The notes below the pieces were generated by a model. The model was given only the letters and a program-made list of their open reading frames with translations, did not search any database and was not told the origin of the DNA. A stretch of DNA of 10,052 nucleotides from Verrucomicrobia bacterium UBA673 (GTDB lineage: Bacteria > Verrucomicrobiota > Verrucomicrobiia > Limisphaerales > UBA1096): contig DBNL01000179.1 in NCBI GenBank assembly GCA_002299785.1, positions 1 to 10,052 of the forward strand, given 5' to 3'. The translations under genes were made by a program, and so were the position numbers. Below are positions 1 to 6,123 of this stretch, in pieces (within the stretch, counting starts at the first letter, position 1; each line of letters starts with the position of its first letter).

Positions 1-1
1 C

Positions 2-451
2 AAGCCTCAAGGCAGCGAGGCTGTTGCCCCGAAAGAGGCTGTTACTCCTGCTAAGGTCCAGGGCGAGGGCAGTTTGACCAGGGAAAACGGTCTGTACACT
101 GCGGAGGGCTCACCGTTTGAGGGGCAGTTTGTCGATCACCACGATAACGGCACGAAGTCGGTCGAAGGGCAATTCGTCAATGGCAAACAGCAGGGCATCT
201 GGACGTTTTATCACGAGAACGGAAAGTTGTTTCGGACGGGAAAATACGTCGATGGACAGGCCGATGGTCAATGGGCGATTTGGCGTGACGACGGCAGCAA
301 GTGGTCGGAGCAGGTTTACAGGAGTGGCCAGTTGAACGGCGTCGAGACGCGCTGGCACCCAAACGGCCAGAAGCAATCCGATGTCACTTGGCAAGGCGGC
401 AAGAGGATCGAGAAGATGGAATGGGACGAACAGGGCACGCCCAAGCAATAG
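2..451 (+). CDS. MORN_2 / YwqK-type repeat protein, 5'-truncated
   Basis: The frame is open from base 2, so the true start lies outside the window; an internal TTG at 74 is not a convincing start. The visible 149 residues begin with an Ala/Pro/Lys/Glu-rich linker (first ~22 residues), then about four repeats of ~23-24 residues built on the pattern W-x-x-[YW]-x-x-[ND]-G-x-x-x...G-x-x-x-x-G (for example FYHENGKLFRTGKYVDGQAD and the RWHPNGQKQ segment). This is the MORN_2 repeat found in proteins annotated as the 'YwqK family antitoxin'. In that family the antitoxin role is mostly a database label; many members are secreted or lipid-anchored repeat proteins, and the linker would fit a tether after a signal or lipobox now off-window. 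No toxin gene is visible next to it. The end overlaps the next gene's likely start. Family assignment is fairly sure; function is unknown. Confidence 0.85.
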   Translation, partial: KPQGSEAVAPKEAVTPAKVQGEGSLTRENGLYTAEGSPFEGQFVDHHDNGTKSVEGQFVNGKQQGIWTFYHENGKLFRTGKYVDGQADGQWAIWRDDGSKWSEQVYRSGQLNGVETRWHPNGQKQSDVTWQGGKRIEKMEWDEQGTPKQ

Positions 452-1197
452 CAGCGCTGCTGCTTGGTGGAAGGCGCACGGTTGGATCCGAACCGGAGGT
501 GCATCAAACACACCGAGGCGCGCGACTTTTACAAAACGGCTCTGTGCTGAGCGAGGTGCTGGCGCAACCGGGAGCGACTGACAGTGTCTTTGATGTGCTC
601 GCTGCAAGCGTTCGTAGTTTTTCGCCAGGAGATCGAGTAGGCATCCTTGGTTTCGCCGGCGGCGGGGTGATCGCGCCACTGCGCGCCTTAGGTGGACGGC
701 ATCGACTTAGCGGAGTGGATCTCGACCGCGCAGGCTACGAACTTTTTTGTAACCTCAGCTCCGGGTGGATGGGTGCAGTGCAGTTTGTGCAATCGGATGC
801 CGTAGAGTGGTTGCACTCGCAGCGCGGCAAGTTTGACTTGCTGCTGGAGGATCTTTCCGTCGGCCGCAATGGCGACGTTTTCAAGCCGGATGTCTCGATC
901 GACACTTTGCCGCGCTTGATCCAATCGAAACTTAAACCAAGCGGTGTAACCGTTTTTAATCTGCTGCCCGGGGACGACCGGACGTGGGCTGAAATGACTG
1001 CCAAGGTTTGCGCTCCGTTTGGATTTGGCGTGCAGATTTTATTCGAGAGCTATTACAACCGCGTGTTGTTGCTGGGAAACGAGGCGTTGCCACCGGCTCG
1101 CGAGGTGTCGCGGTTGCTGCGTGCTGAGTTGACAGCGATTGGCTCGGAGATGGCAGCCGATATAAGCGTGCGCTCATTACGCCTGGGCAAGCGATGA
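421..1197 (+). CDS. Spermidine-synthase-like SAM-binding protein
   Basis: About 258 residues from the chosen ATG. The class I methyltransferase/spermidine synthase core is visible: the substrate-side strands GARLLQNGSVLSEV (33-46), the nucleotide loop ILGFAGGG (75-82), the acidic strand end SGVDLD (97-102), then VQSDAVEWL (123-131) and FDLLLEDL (138-145). This order matches the spermidine-synthase-like proteins often annotated as fused or orphan methyltransferases. In true SpeE the strand after FD carries a D-x-x-D motif whose second Asp is catalytic; here the segment is EDLSVG, so polyamine synthesis is doubtful and another SAM-type reaction, or none, is possible. The frame is open back to 301, but codons before 421 lie inside the previous gene. 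ATG 421 gives a 31-bp overlap; GTG 499 is the alternative. Its last four bases are shared with the pseudopilin start, suggesting translational coupling. It looks cytoplasmic, with no signal peptide. Confidence 0.72.
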   Translation: MGRTGHAQAIAALLLGGRRTVGSEPEVHQTHRGARLLQNGSVLSEVLAQPGATDSVFDVLAASVRSFSPGDRVGILGFAGGGVIAPLRALGGRHRLSGVDLDRAGYELFCNLSSGWMGAVQFVQSDAVEWLHSQRGKFDLLLEDLSVGRNGDVFKPDVSIDTLPRLIQSKLKPSGVTVFNLLPGDDRTWAEMTAKVCAPFGFGVQILFESYYNRVLLLGNEALPPAREVSRLLRAELTAIGSEMAADISVRSLRLGKR

Positions 1198-1964
1198 AGT
1201 GGCGTAACGACAGAGCCTTCACGCTGATCGAGTTGCTGGTGGTCATCGCCATCATTGCGATTCTTGCCGGGATGCTGCTGCCGGCCTTAGCCAGGGCTAA
1301 GGGCAAGTCGCAGTCAATCAAGTGCGCCTCGAATATGCGCCAGATTAGCCTCGCTGTTACGATGCACGCCGACGAAGGCGAAGGTTTGTTGCCGATCGCG
1401 ACGAACTTCGCCGTGCCCAAGTCGTCACCGCACCGGATTTGGGTGACAGCGGTTGCGAGGTTTATCGGTAGTCGGGAGGTATTCCTCTGCCCGACGGCGA
1501 AAACGGCCAAATTCGGCGGTGACTGGTACGCCCGCAGTTGGCACCCGATCGGCTACAACGGAGCGACGACGTTCGATCCTCGTGGAGTGGAGGGGGCGGC
1601 CACGAAGCCCAAGTTGGTGAGTGTGCCGGAGCCAAGCTTGGCCGTACTGTTCGCCGATACACCGAGCGGGCCGATTGAAAAGAAGTACCGTGGCTATGTG
1701 TTCAGCCCGAGAAACGGCAAACAGAACCAACTCGACCCCCGCCGCTCGACGCCGCTGATTTCGGATCGTGATCTCGTGGTAGAGATGAGCGGCAAACAGC
1801 CCAGCCAACTCAAGCCGGTGATGGCGAGGCACGGGGCCAACGGCGACGACACGGGCCGGAGCAACCTTGTCTTGGCCGACGGCCATGTGGAAGCCCAGAG
1901 CGCCTTGTCGATTCTTCGACAGGACTCGGGTGCGAACCTGGTCTGGGACTTAGGGAGGAAGTAA
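1194..1964 (+). CDS. Type II secretion-like pseudopilin with C-terminal DG signature
   Basis: 256 residues. A short basic leader (MKWRNDRA) is followed by the prepilin motif FTLIELLVVIAIIAILAGM. The expected prepilin peptidase cut is between Ala8 and Phe9, with Glu13 at mature position +5. Ala rather than Gly at -1 is less common but tolerated. The hydrophobic helix runs to about residue 33, then comes a PVC-type continuation (LPALARAK, SIKCASNMRQI). The rest is a soluble pilin-like head ending in the family signature RHG...LADGHVEA. In most relatives His and DG are nine residues apart (H-X9-DG); here His213 and Asp229 are separated by 15, so there is a six-residue insertion. Such proteins are abundant in Verrucomicrobia, Planctomycetes and Lentisphaerae, and their specific roles are largely unknown. 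The start overlaps the upstream stop as ATGA, with no Shine-Dalgarno sequence, consistent with coupled translation. Confidence 0.92.
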   Translation: MKWRNDRAFTLIELLVVIAIIAILAGMLLPALARAKGKSQSIKCASNMRQISLAVTMHADEGEGLLPIATNFAVPKSSPHRIWVTAVARFIGSREVFLCPTAKTAKFGGDWYARSWHPIGYNGATTFDPRGVEGAATKPKLVSVPEPSLAVLFADTPSGPIEKKYRGYVFSPRNGKQNQLDPRRSTPLISDRDLVVEMSGKQPSQLKPVMARHGANGDDTGRSNLVLADGHVEAQSALSILRQDSGANLVWDLGRK

Positions 1965-2329
1965 GTGAACCCTGCCAAACTGCGTCAAGGGCGGGGTGGG
2001 TGAATTATCATTGGCGGATGTGCCCGAATTTGCTGTTGCGGCGAGATCGAGACTCCTGAAATTTGGGGGTGTAGATCGTTTTGCTGTTGGCTTGACTAAG
2101 GTACAGGCTCATCAGGCGTGAAGAGGACAACGGTGCTCGCCGAGTGGAAAGCAAACGGCTGCAGGCAGAAACAAATGTGTAAAAGATTCTCCTCACGTAT
2201 CCAGAATATCCATCTCCACAAACCTAGTCCACGCATGGTCATTTTACAAATTAAATGTATTCACAACACCGATTATATTGTGAATAAGGTGTGGATGAGC
2301 AGGGAGGTGGCTAGGTATAACTACGACAA
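1965..2329. other. AT-rich gap between convergent genes, no convincing gene
   Basis: This 365-base interval separates the ends of the pseudopilin (+) and deoC (-). The left part (to about 2150) has the base composition of the neighbouring genes and contains a 41-codon plus-strand frame from GTG 1996 to TGA 2121, reading ELSLADVPEFAVAARSRLL in its first half, which I do not recognise. The right part (about 2160-2330) is clearly richer in A and T and carries a perfect inverted repeat at 2258-2286. No tRNA, transposase or terminator with a U-tract is evident. Confidence 0.6.
2258..2286. repeat. Perfect 9-bp inverted repeat, possible weak terminator or operator
   Basis: TATTCACAA (2258-2266) and its exact reverse complement TTGTGAATA (2278-2286) flank an 11-base loop. 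It lies 44 bases beyond the deoC stop and about 290 beyond the pseudopilin stop. On the deoC-sense strand the stem is followed by an AT-rich stretch containing CATTTAATTTGT, so it could act as a weak terminator. The stem is AT-rich and lacks a real U-tract, so a protein-binding site is equally possible. Confidence 0.4.
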
Positions 2330-2989
2330 TCAATCGCCGACAATCGAAACGCCGGAGGATGTGCCGATGCGTGTCGCCCCGGCTTTGATCATTGCCATCG
2401 CTGTTTCGCGGTCGCGAATGCCGCCGGACGCCTTAACGCCGGCGAATTGTTTGACTGTTTCGCGCATTAGTTGAACATGCTCAATGGTCGCTCCACCAGG
2501 GCCGAATCCGGTGCTTGTTTTGACGAAATGCGCTTCGGCGGTGACGGCCAGTTTGCAGGCGGTTGCGATTTGTTCATCGTTAAAGTAGCCGGTCTCAATG
2601 ATGACCTTCACCCGCCGGTCTTCCGCTGCCTCGACGACGTCACGAATCTCGCGGACGATGTATCGGTGATCGCCGTCGATGAAACGACCAAGATTCAACA
2701 CCATATCAATCTCGTGTACGCCGTTGTCGACGGCGGCTTCTGTTTCATAACGCTTTGAGTCCGAATCGCTTGCTCCAAAAGGGAAGCCGATCACGGTGGC
2801 GATCAACACGTCAGTGTCTTCGAGGTATGTGGTAGCGTGTTGGACCCAACTACCGTTCACACACACGGCAAACAACTGGTGTTCAATCGCTTCGGTACAG
2901 AGCTTTTCGATGTCTGCAGCGGTGGTGTTGGGGCGCAGATTGGTATGGTCGATGTACGAACCGAGTGGCGTTTCCGGCGTATCGGACAT
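2330..2989 (-). CDS. deoC: Deoxyribose-phosphate aldolase
   Basis: 219 residues, the normal length for bacterial DeoC (EC 4.1.2.4), a class I aldolase with a TIM-barrel fold. It splits 2-deoxyribose-5-phosphate into glyceraldehyde-3-phosphate and acetaldehyde in cytoplasmic deoxynucleoside catabolism. Visible landmarks are the N-terminal YIDHTNLRP (12-20), IGFPFGAS (67-74), EIDMVLNLG with Asp95, the Schiff-base Lys157 in FVKTSTGFGPGGAT, and Lys186 in VKASGGIRD, which sits beside the active-site lysine. The phosphate-binding end RIGTSSG (207-213) is complete. The start is the only sensible ATG, 3 bp after the mdh stop, with no clear ribosome site, so it is probably translated from an mdh-deoC message. 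No pentose or nucleoside genes (deoA, deoB, deoD) are nearby, so the linkage to mdh is unusual. A weak inverted repeat lies downstream. Confidence 0.97.
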   Translation of the reverse strand: MSDTPETPLGSYIDHTNLRPNTTAADIEKLCTEAIEHQLFAVCVNGSWVQHATTYLEDTDVLIATVIGFPFGASDSDSKRYETEAAVDNGVHEIDMVLNLGRFIDGDHRYIVREIRDVVEAAEDRRVKVIIETGYFNDEQIATACKLAVTAEAHFVKTSTGFGPGGATIEHVQLMRETVKQFAGVKASGGIRDRETAMAMIKAGATRIGTSSGVSIVGD

Positions 2990-2992
2990 GAA

Positions 2993-3982
2993 TCAGCCGG
3001 GCAAGAGTTCTTTGACCATCTCTCGTTCTTCCTTCAACTCGTTCACTGTAGAGTTGAGTTTACCCTGGCTGAAGGCATCAAGTTGGACGCCCTGCACAAT
3101 ATCGAATTTGCTGGCGACGTTGCGAACTGGGAAGGAAGAAATCAGTCCTTCATCGACGCCGTAGCTACCATCGGAACAGAGGCAGACGCTGTGGAAATCA
3201 CCGCCACTGGTGGGGTTGATGATGGAGCCGACCGAGTCCACCACGGCGTTGGCCGCGCTGGCCGCACTCGAGGCTCCACGCGCCTTGATGATCGCCGCAC
3301 CGCGCTGCTGCACCGTTTTGATGAAATCGCCCTCGAGCCAATCGCGGTCGTCGATCACGTCCGCTGCGGCTTGGCCGTTGATTCTGGCATTCGTGAAATC
3401 GGGATACTGCGTGGCGGAGTGGTTGCCCCAGATCGCCATGTTGGTGACTGCTGTAATGTCTACCCCGGCCTTTTGAGCGAGCTGCGTCTTTGCGCGGTTT
3501 TCGTCGAGGCGCGTCATTGCGAACCACCGGTCGTTCGGCACATCCGGTGCGTTGTTCATGGCGATCAGGCAGTTGGTGTTGCAAGGGTTGCCGATGACGA
3601 GTGTGCGGACGTCGCTGGCGGCGTTGTTTTGGATCGCTTGGCCTTGACCTGTGAAAATCTTGCCGTTGATGCCGAGCAAATCGCCGCGCTCCATTCCCTG
3701 TTTTCTGGGGACACTGCCGACAAGTAGTGCCCATTGCACGCCGTTGAATCCGGCGTCAAGGTCGGCCGTCGGCACCGTGCCTTTGAGCATCGGGAACGCG
3801 CAGTCGTCCAGCTCCATGCAGACTCCATCGAGTGCCGGCAGCGCGGGTTCGATCTCAATCAGGTGGAGGATTACCGGCTGGTTTGGGCCGAACATTTGGC
3901 CAGAGGCAATACGGAACAACAGGGCATAACCGATTTGGCCGGCTGCACCGGTCACCGCAACACGTATGGGTTCTTTACTCAT
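2993..3982 (-). CDS. mdh: NAD-dependent malate dehydrogenase
   Basis: 329 residues from ATG 3982, close to the usual 325-330 of this cytoplasmic MDH group (EC 1.1.1.37, malate + NAD+ to oxaloacetate + NADH, TCA and glyoxylate cycles). The NAD-binding loop is TGAAGQIGYALLFRI (11-25). Substrate-binding arginines lie in the mobile loop VPRKQGMERGDLL (Arg93, Arg99). NPCNTN (132-137) and LDENRAK (Asp160, Arg163) follow, with the catalytic His188 in IWGNHSATQYP. A GTG at 4018 would extend the frame by 12 residues, but these lie inside the promoter-like site and before the conserved MSKEPIRVAVTG start, so the ATG is preferred. No Shine-Dalgarno sequence precedes it. deoC follows after 3 bp, implying co-transcription. 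All key residues are present. Confidence 0.98.
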   Translation of the reverse strand: MSKEPIRVAVTGAAGQIGYALLFRIASGQMFGPNQPVILHLIEIEPALPALDGVCMELDDCAFPMLKGTVPTADLDAGFNGVQWALLVGSVPRKQGMERGDLLGINGKIFTGQGQAIQNNAASDVRTLVIGNPCNTNCLIAMNNAPDVPNDRWFAMTRLDENRAKTQLAQKAGVDITAVTNMAIWGNHSATQYPDFTNARINGQAAADVIDDRDWLEGDFIKTVQQRGAAIIKARGASSAASAANAVVDSVGSIINPTSGGDFHSVCLCSDGSYGVDEGLISSFPVRNVASKFDIVQGVQLDAFSQGKLNSTVNELKEEREMVKELLPG

Positions 3983-3997
3983 AAAAAAGCGGCGAAT

Positions 3998-4026
3998 ATC
4001 ATACGGGACACCGTCCACCCCGACAA
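3998..4026 (-). promoter_or_regulatory. Sigma-70-like promoter of mdh-deoC
   Basis: On the minus strand TTGTCG (4026-4021) and TATGAT (4003-3998) are separated by exactly 17 bases. The -10 matches the consensus at 5 of 6 bases and the -35 at 4 of 6. Transcription would start near 3991, only about 9 bases before the mdh ATG, which would explain the lack of a ribosome-binding site. Prediction from sequence only. Confidence 0.5.
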
Positions 4027-4144
4027 GGTTTTCCGCTTGACCAAGCGCTTCGGAGGGATCGCCCGATGACTTTCCAGAGATATTGTTTCACTTGATTTCA
4101 GTTGGAATGTTTTTGGCGGTTGGATACGTTTGCCGCATCCGATT

Positions 4145-4636
4145 ATGAAAAAATTATTAAGTCTGATAGTTGCTTTCTCCGCGGTTGGTTGCAGTCGTGA
4201 AACCGCGCCGGAGCCGTTGGCCAACGATCTGCCCATCGTTAAACCGGTGGCTGAAGTCGTCCACCCGGACCCGCTCACCGAACCTCCCAAATTGACCACT
4301 CCTCCGGCGATTTCGATTTGGGATGCGTCCCAGGCTGGTGACCTCGGTGCGGTGCGCGAACATATTGCGATCGGGACGAGATTAAACGAGCCAGACGAAA
4401 CCAATCCGCTAAAACAAACGCCTCTGCACTTTGCTGTCGAGTATGGCCACAAGGCGGTTTCGGAACTGCTCCTCTCAGAGGGAGCCGATGTCAATTCAAA
4501 GCGGGCGGACGGCTTAACCGCGCTTGACATCGTGCTTAAGGCAGACCCCGATGCAGGCGATGAGGTTCGAGTGGTTCGGAAGGCAATCGCCTCTTTATTG
4601 GTTCGCAACGGAGGTATAGCAGCGAAGCATAAGTAA
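4145..4636 (+). CDS. Ankyrin-repeat lipoprotein
   Basis: 163 residues from ATG 4145. A TTG at 4130 would add five residues before the lysines and is less likely. The N-terminus MKKLLSLIVAFSAVGC is a lipoprotein signal: two lysines, a hydrophobic core and a lipobox AVGC with Cys16 as the lipidated residue. A Pro-rich linker (22-54) follows, then about three ankyrin repeats: SIWDASQAGDLGAVREHI (57-74), TPLHFAVEYGHKAVSELLLS (92-111) with GADVN, and a final unit from DGLTALDI (122-129) to about 155. The protein should be tethered to the inner face of the outer membrane or the periplasmic face of the inner membrane and bind a protein partner. The stop overlaps the next ATG as TAATG, so the ceramidase-like protein is a candidate partner. 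It is divergent from mdh; a weak TTGGAA/TACGTT pair at 4102-4130 is the only promoter hint. Confidence 0.88.
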   Translation: MKKLLSLIVAFSAVGCSRETAPEPLANDLPIVKPVAEVVHPDPLTEPPKLTTPPAISIWDASQAGDLGAVREHIAIGTRLNEPDETNPLKQTPLHFAVEYGHKAVSELLLSEGADVNSKRADGLTALDIVLKADPDAGDEVRVVRKAIASLLVRNGGIAAKHK

Positions 4637-6123
4637 TGGATCAACGATTTATGAACGATTCAACTTTGGAACGTTCCAACAGATCGGAACAACAAGAAGT
4701 TTCAAGTTTCAAGTTTCAATTTTTTAGAGGTGCCGTCCGGTTGGCACAGGCAGTTGTTTTTTCATCTGCGCTGGGGGTGTTCGGTGCAGCGGCTGAGCCG
4801 TTGCGGGTGGCCACGTTTGACGTCGATGCCACGCCGCCGGTTGGCTACATGATGGCCTACGATCCCGTACTGCGGCTGGACGCAATGACGCTGCGATGCA
4901 GGGGCATAGTGTTGCTTGGCCAAGCAGCGCCGATAGTGCTTTGCGCTGTCGATTGGATCGGCATTGCCAACGAGGCGCATGACGCGTTTCGTGAGCAATT
5001 GGCGAAGGCGGCTGGGACGACTCCCGACCGCGTGGCGGTGCACACGCTGCATCAGCACGACGCACCACTTTGCGATTTCCTCGCGGAGCGCCTGCTCAAG
5101 GAGGCCAAGGCAAAGTATCTCGGCGAACTCAATGGTGATTTTTGCAGGCAAACCTTGGCCAAGGTTTCCGTTGCGGTAAAGGCATCGCTGGCTTTTGCCA
5201 AGCCCGTCACCCATTGCGGTTGGGGCGAGGCGGAGGTGAAACGGGTCGCGTCGAACCGCCGGATCTTCGGGCCGGACGGCAAGGTGCGCGCCGTACGCTA
5301 CACCACCTGTGCGGATCCGAAACTGCGCGCCGAGCCGGAGGGAGTGATCGATCCCGCGCTGTCGATGCTGACTTTTTGGAACGGGGACACGCCGCTTGCT
5401 GTGCTGAGTTATTACGCCTGCCACCCACAGAGTTATTATCGCACGGGAATCCCGAGCCCGGACTTCCCCGGTATCGCCCGGTTCATCCGCCAGCAATCCG
5501 AGCCGAAGGCGTTGCACGTTCACTTTAACGGAGCTGGCGGCAACATCGGCGCTGGCAAATACAACGACGGCTCGCGCAAAAACCGCATGGAGCTTGCCCT
5601 GCGCTTGGCCGACGGAATGAAGGAAGCCTTTGACAGTACAAAAAAATTCGTTGTGCAGCCAAGCGACCTGCGCTGGAGCGTCGCACCGGTGGCCCTGCCG
5701 GTGGCCAAACATTTGAACGAAGCCAAGTTGATGGCCGACGTGGCCAAGGGCTCGGTGCCGCCGGTCGCTGTGCCGGCGGCGGAGCGGTTGGCCTTTTTGC
5801 GGCGCTGCAAGTCGGGTCACAAGATCGACTTGACGCAGCTTGCCATTGGCCACGTTCGCGTGCTGCACATGCCTGGTGAGTTGTTCGTCGAATATCAGTT
5901 GGCCGCCAAGCAGATGCAGCCAAAGCTAAATGTGGCGATGGCAGCCTACGGTGACTACGGGACATTTTATATCGGTACCGAACGAGCCTACTCGGAGGGC
6001 GGTTACGAGACAGAGCCACGCTCATCCAACGTTGCCCCTGAGGTGGAGTCAGTGCTGATGAAGGGGATCCGCAAACTACTGCGAGAGGAGTGGCCTTTAT
6101 TCGATTCGGCCGGCGACAAGTGA
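4636..6123 (+). CDS. Secreted neutral/alkaline ceramidase-like protein
   Basis: 495 residues. After an N-terminal stretch, GAVRLAQAVVFSSALGVFGA (32-51) followed by AA|E looks like a Sec signal peptide ending in AAA (51-53). The mature part matches the N-terminal domain of neutral/alkaline ceramidases, zinc amidases that hydrolyse N-acyl sphingosine: FDVDATPPVG (61-70), VAVHTLHQHDAP with His136, His139 and His141, YACHPQS with His263, VHFNGAGGNIGAG (295-307), MPGELFVEYQ, and YGDYGTFYIGTERAYSEGGY (438-457). It lacks the C-terminal beta domain of full ceramidases (usually 600 or more residues), as do many PVC relatives, so the substrate is unknown. The first 30 residues are low-quality and encoded by repeats; ATG 4651 or TTG 4741 (AGAGGT 9 bases upstream) are alternative starts. 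It overlaps the lipoprotein stop, and its last 27 bases overlap the end of acs on the other strand. Confidence 0.85.
   Translation: MDQRFMNDSTLERSNRSEQQEVSSFKFQFFRGAVRLAQAVVFSSALGVFGAAAEPLRVATFDVDATPPVGYMMAYDPVLRLDAMTLRCRGIVLLGQAAPIVLCAVDWIGIANEAHDAFREQLAKAAGTTPDRVAVHTLHQHDAPLCDFLAERLLKEAKAKYLGELNGDFCRQTLAKVSVAVKASLAFAKPVTHCGWGEAEVKRVASNRRIFGPDGKVRAVRYTTCADPKLRAEPEGVIDPALSMLTFWNGDTPLAVLSYYACHPQSYYRTGIPSPDFPGIARFIRQQSEPKALHVHFNGAGGNIGAGKYNDGSRKNRMELALRLADGMKEAFDSTKKFVVQPSDLRWSVAPVALPVAKHLNEAKLMADVAKGSVPPVAVPAAERLAFLRRCKSGHKIDLTQLAIGHVRVLHMPGELFVEYQLAAKQMQPKLNVAMAAYGDYGTFYIGTERAYSEGGYETEPRSSNVAPEVESVLMKGIRKLLREEWPLFDSAGDK
4666..4690. repeat. 14-bp perfect palindrome plus extra half-site
   Basis: TTGGAACGTTCCAA (4666-4679) is a perfect palindrome. 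A further GGAAC copy follows at 4686-4690, pairing with GTTCC at 4673-4677 as a second inverted repeat. The arrangement resembles an operator. It lies inside the first codons of the ceramidase-like frame if that gene starts at 4636, but upstream of it if the start is TTG 4741. The function is inferred. Confidence 0.4.
4697..4717 (+). repeat. Three tandem AAGTTTC heptamers
   Basis: Three exact copies of AAGTTTC (4697-4703, 4704-4710, 4711-4717) are followed by a run of T. Translated in the ceramidase-like frame they give VSSFKFQF, which does not look like a conserved protein segment. This supports the view that the region before the signal peptide is non-coding or a recently added extension. 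Confidence 0.7.

Noticed and set aside
74..451. TTG 74 as the start of the MORN_2 protein
   Set aside because: The frame continues open to the window edge with a plausible linker, so the gene is truncated rather than starting here.
1..451. Toxin-antitoxin locus suggested by the YwqK antitoxin name
   Set aside because: No toxin-like gene is adjacent; the next gene is a SAM-binding enzyme-like protein, and the family name is not evidence of antitoxin function.
110..679. 189-residue minus-strand frame
   Set aside because: Antisense to the MORN_2 and SAM-binding genes; Arg/Pro/Ala-rich with no recognisable domain, typical of a shadow frame.
2118..2474. 118-residue plus-strand frame beginning with a transposase-like EWKANGCRQKQ
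   Set aside because: It runs antisense into the conserved end of deoC, and the resemblance is confined to a few residues; there are no inverted ends or target duplications.
2837..3727. 296-residue plus-strand frame
   Set aside because: Exactly antisense to mdh and deoC, whose conserved active sites are intact; rich in Val, Asp and Arg as expected of the complement.
4102..4130. TTGGAA-N17-TACGTT as promoter of the ankyrin lipoprotein gene
   Set aside because: The -10 matches at only 3 of 6 bases; too weak to list as a feature.
4762..5868. 368-residue minus-strand frame
   Set aside because: Antisense to the ceramidase-like gene, with no family motif; His/Arg/Gln-rich shadow.
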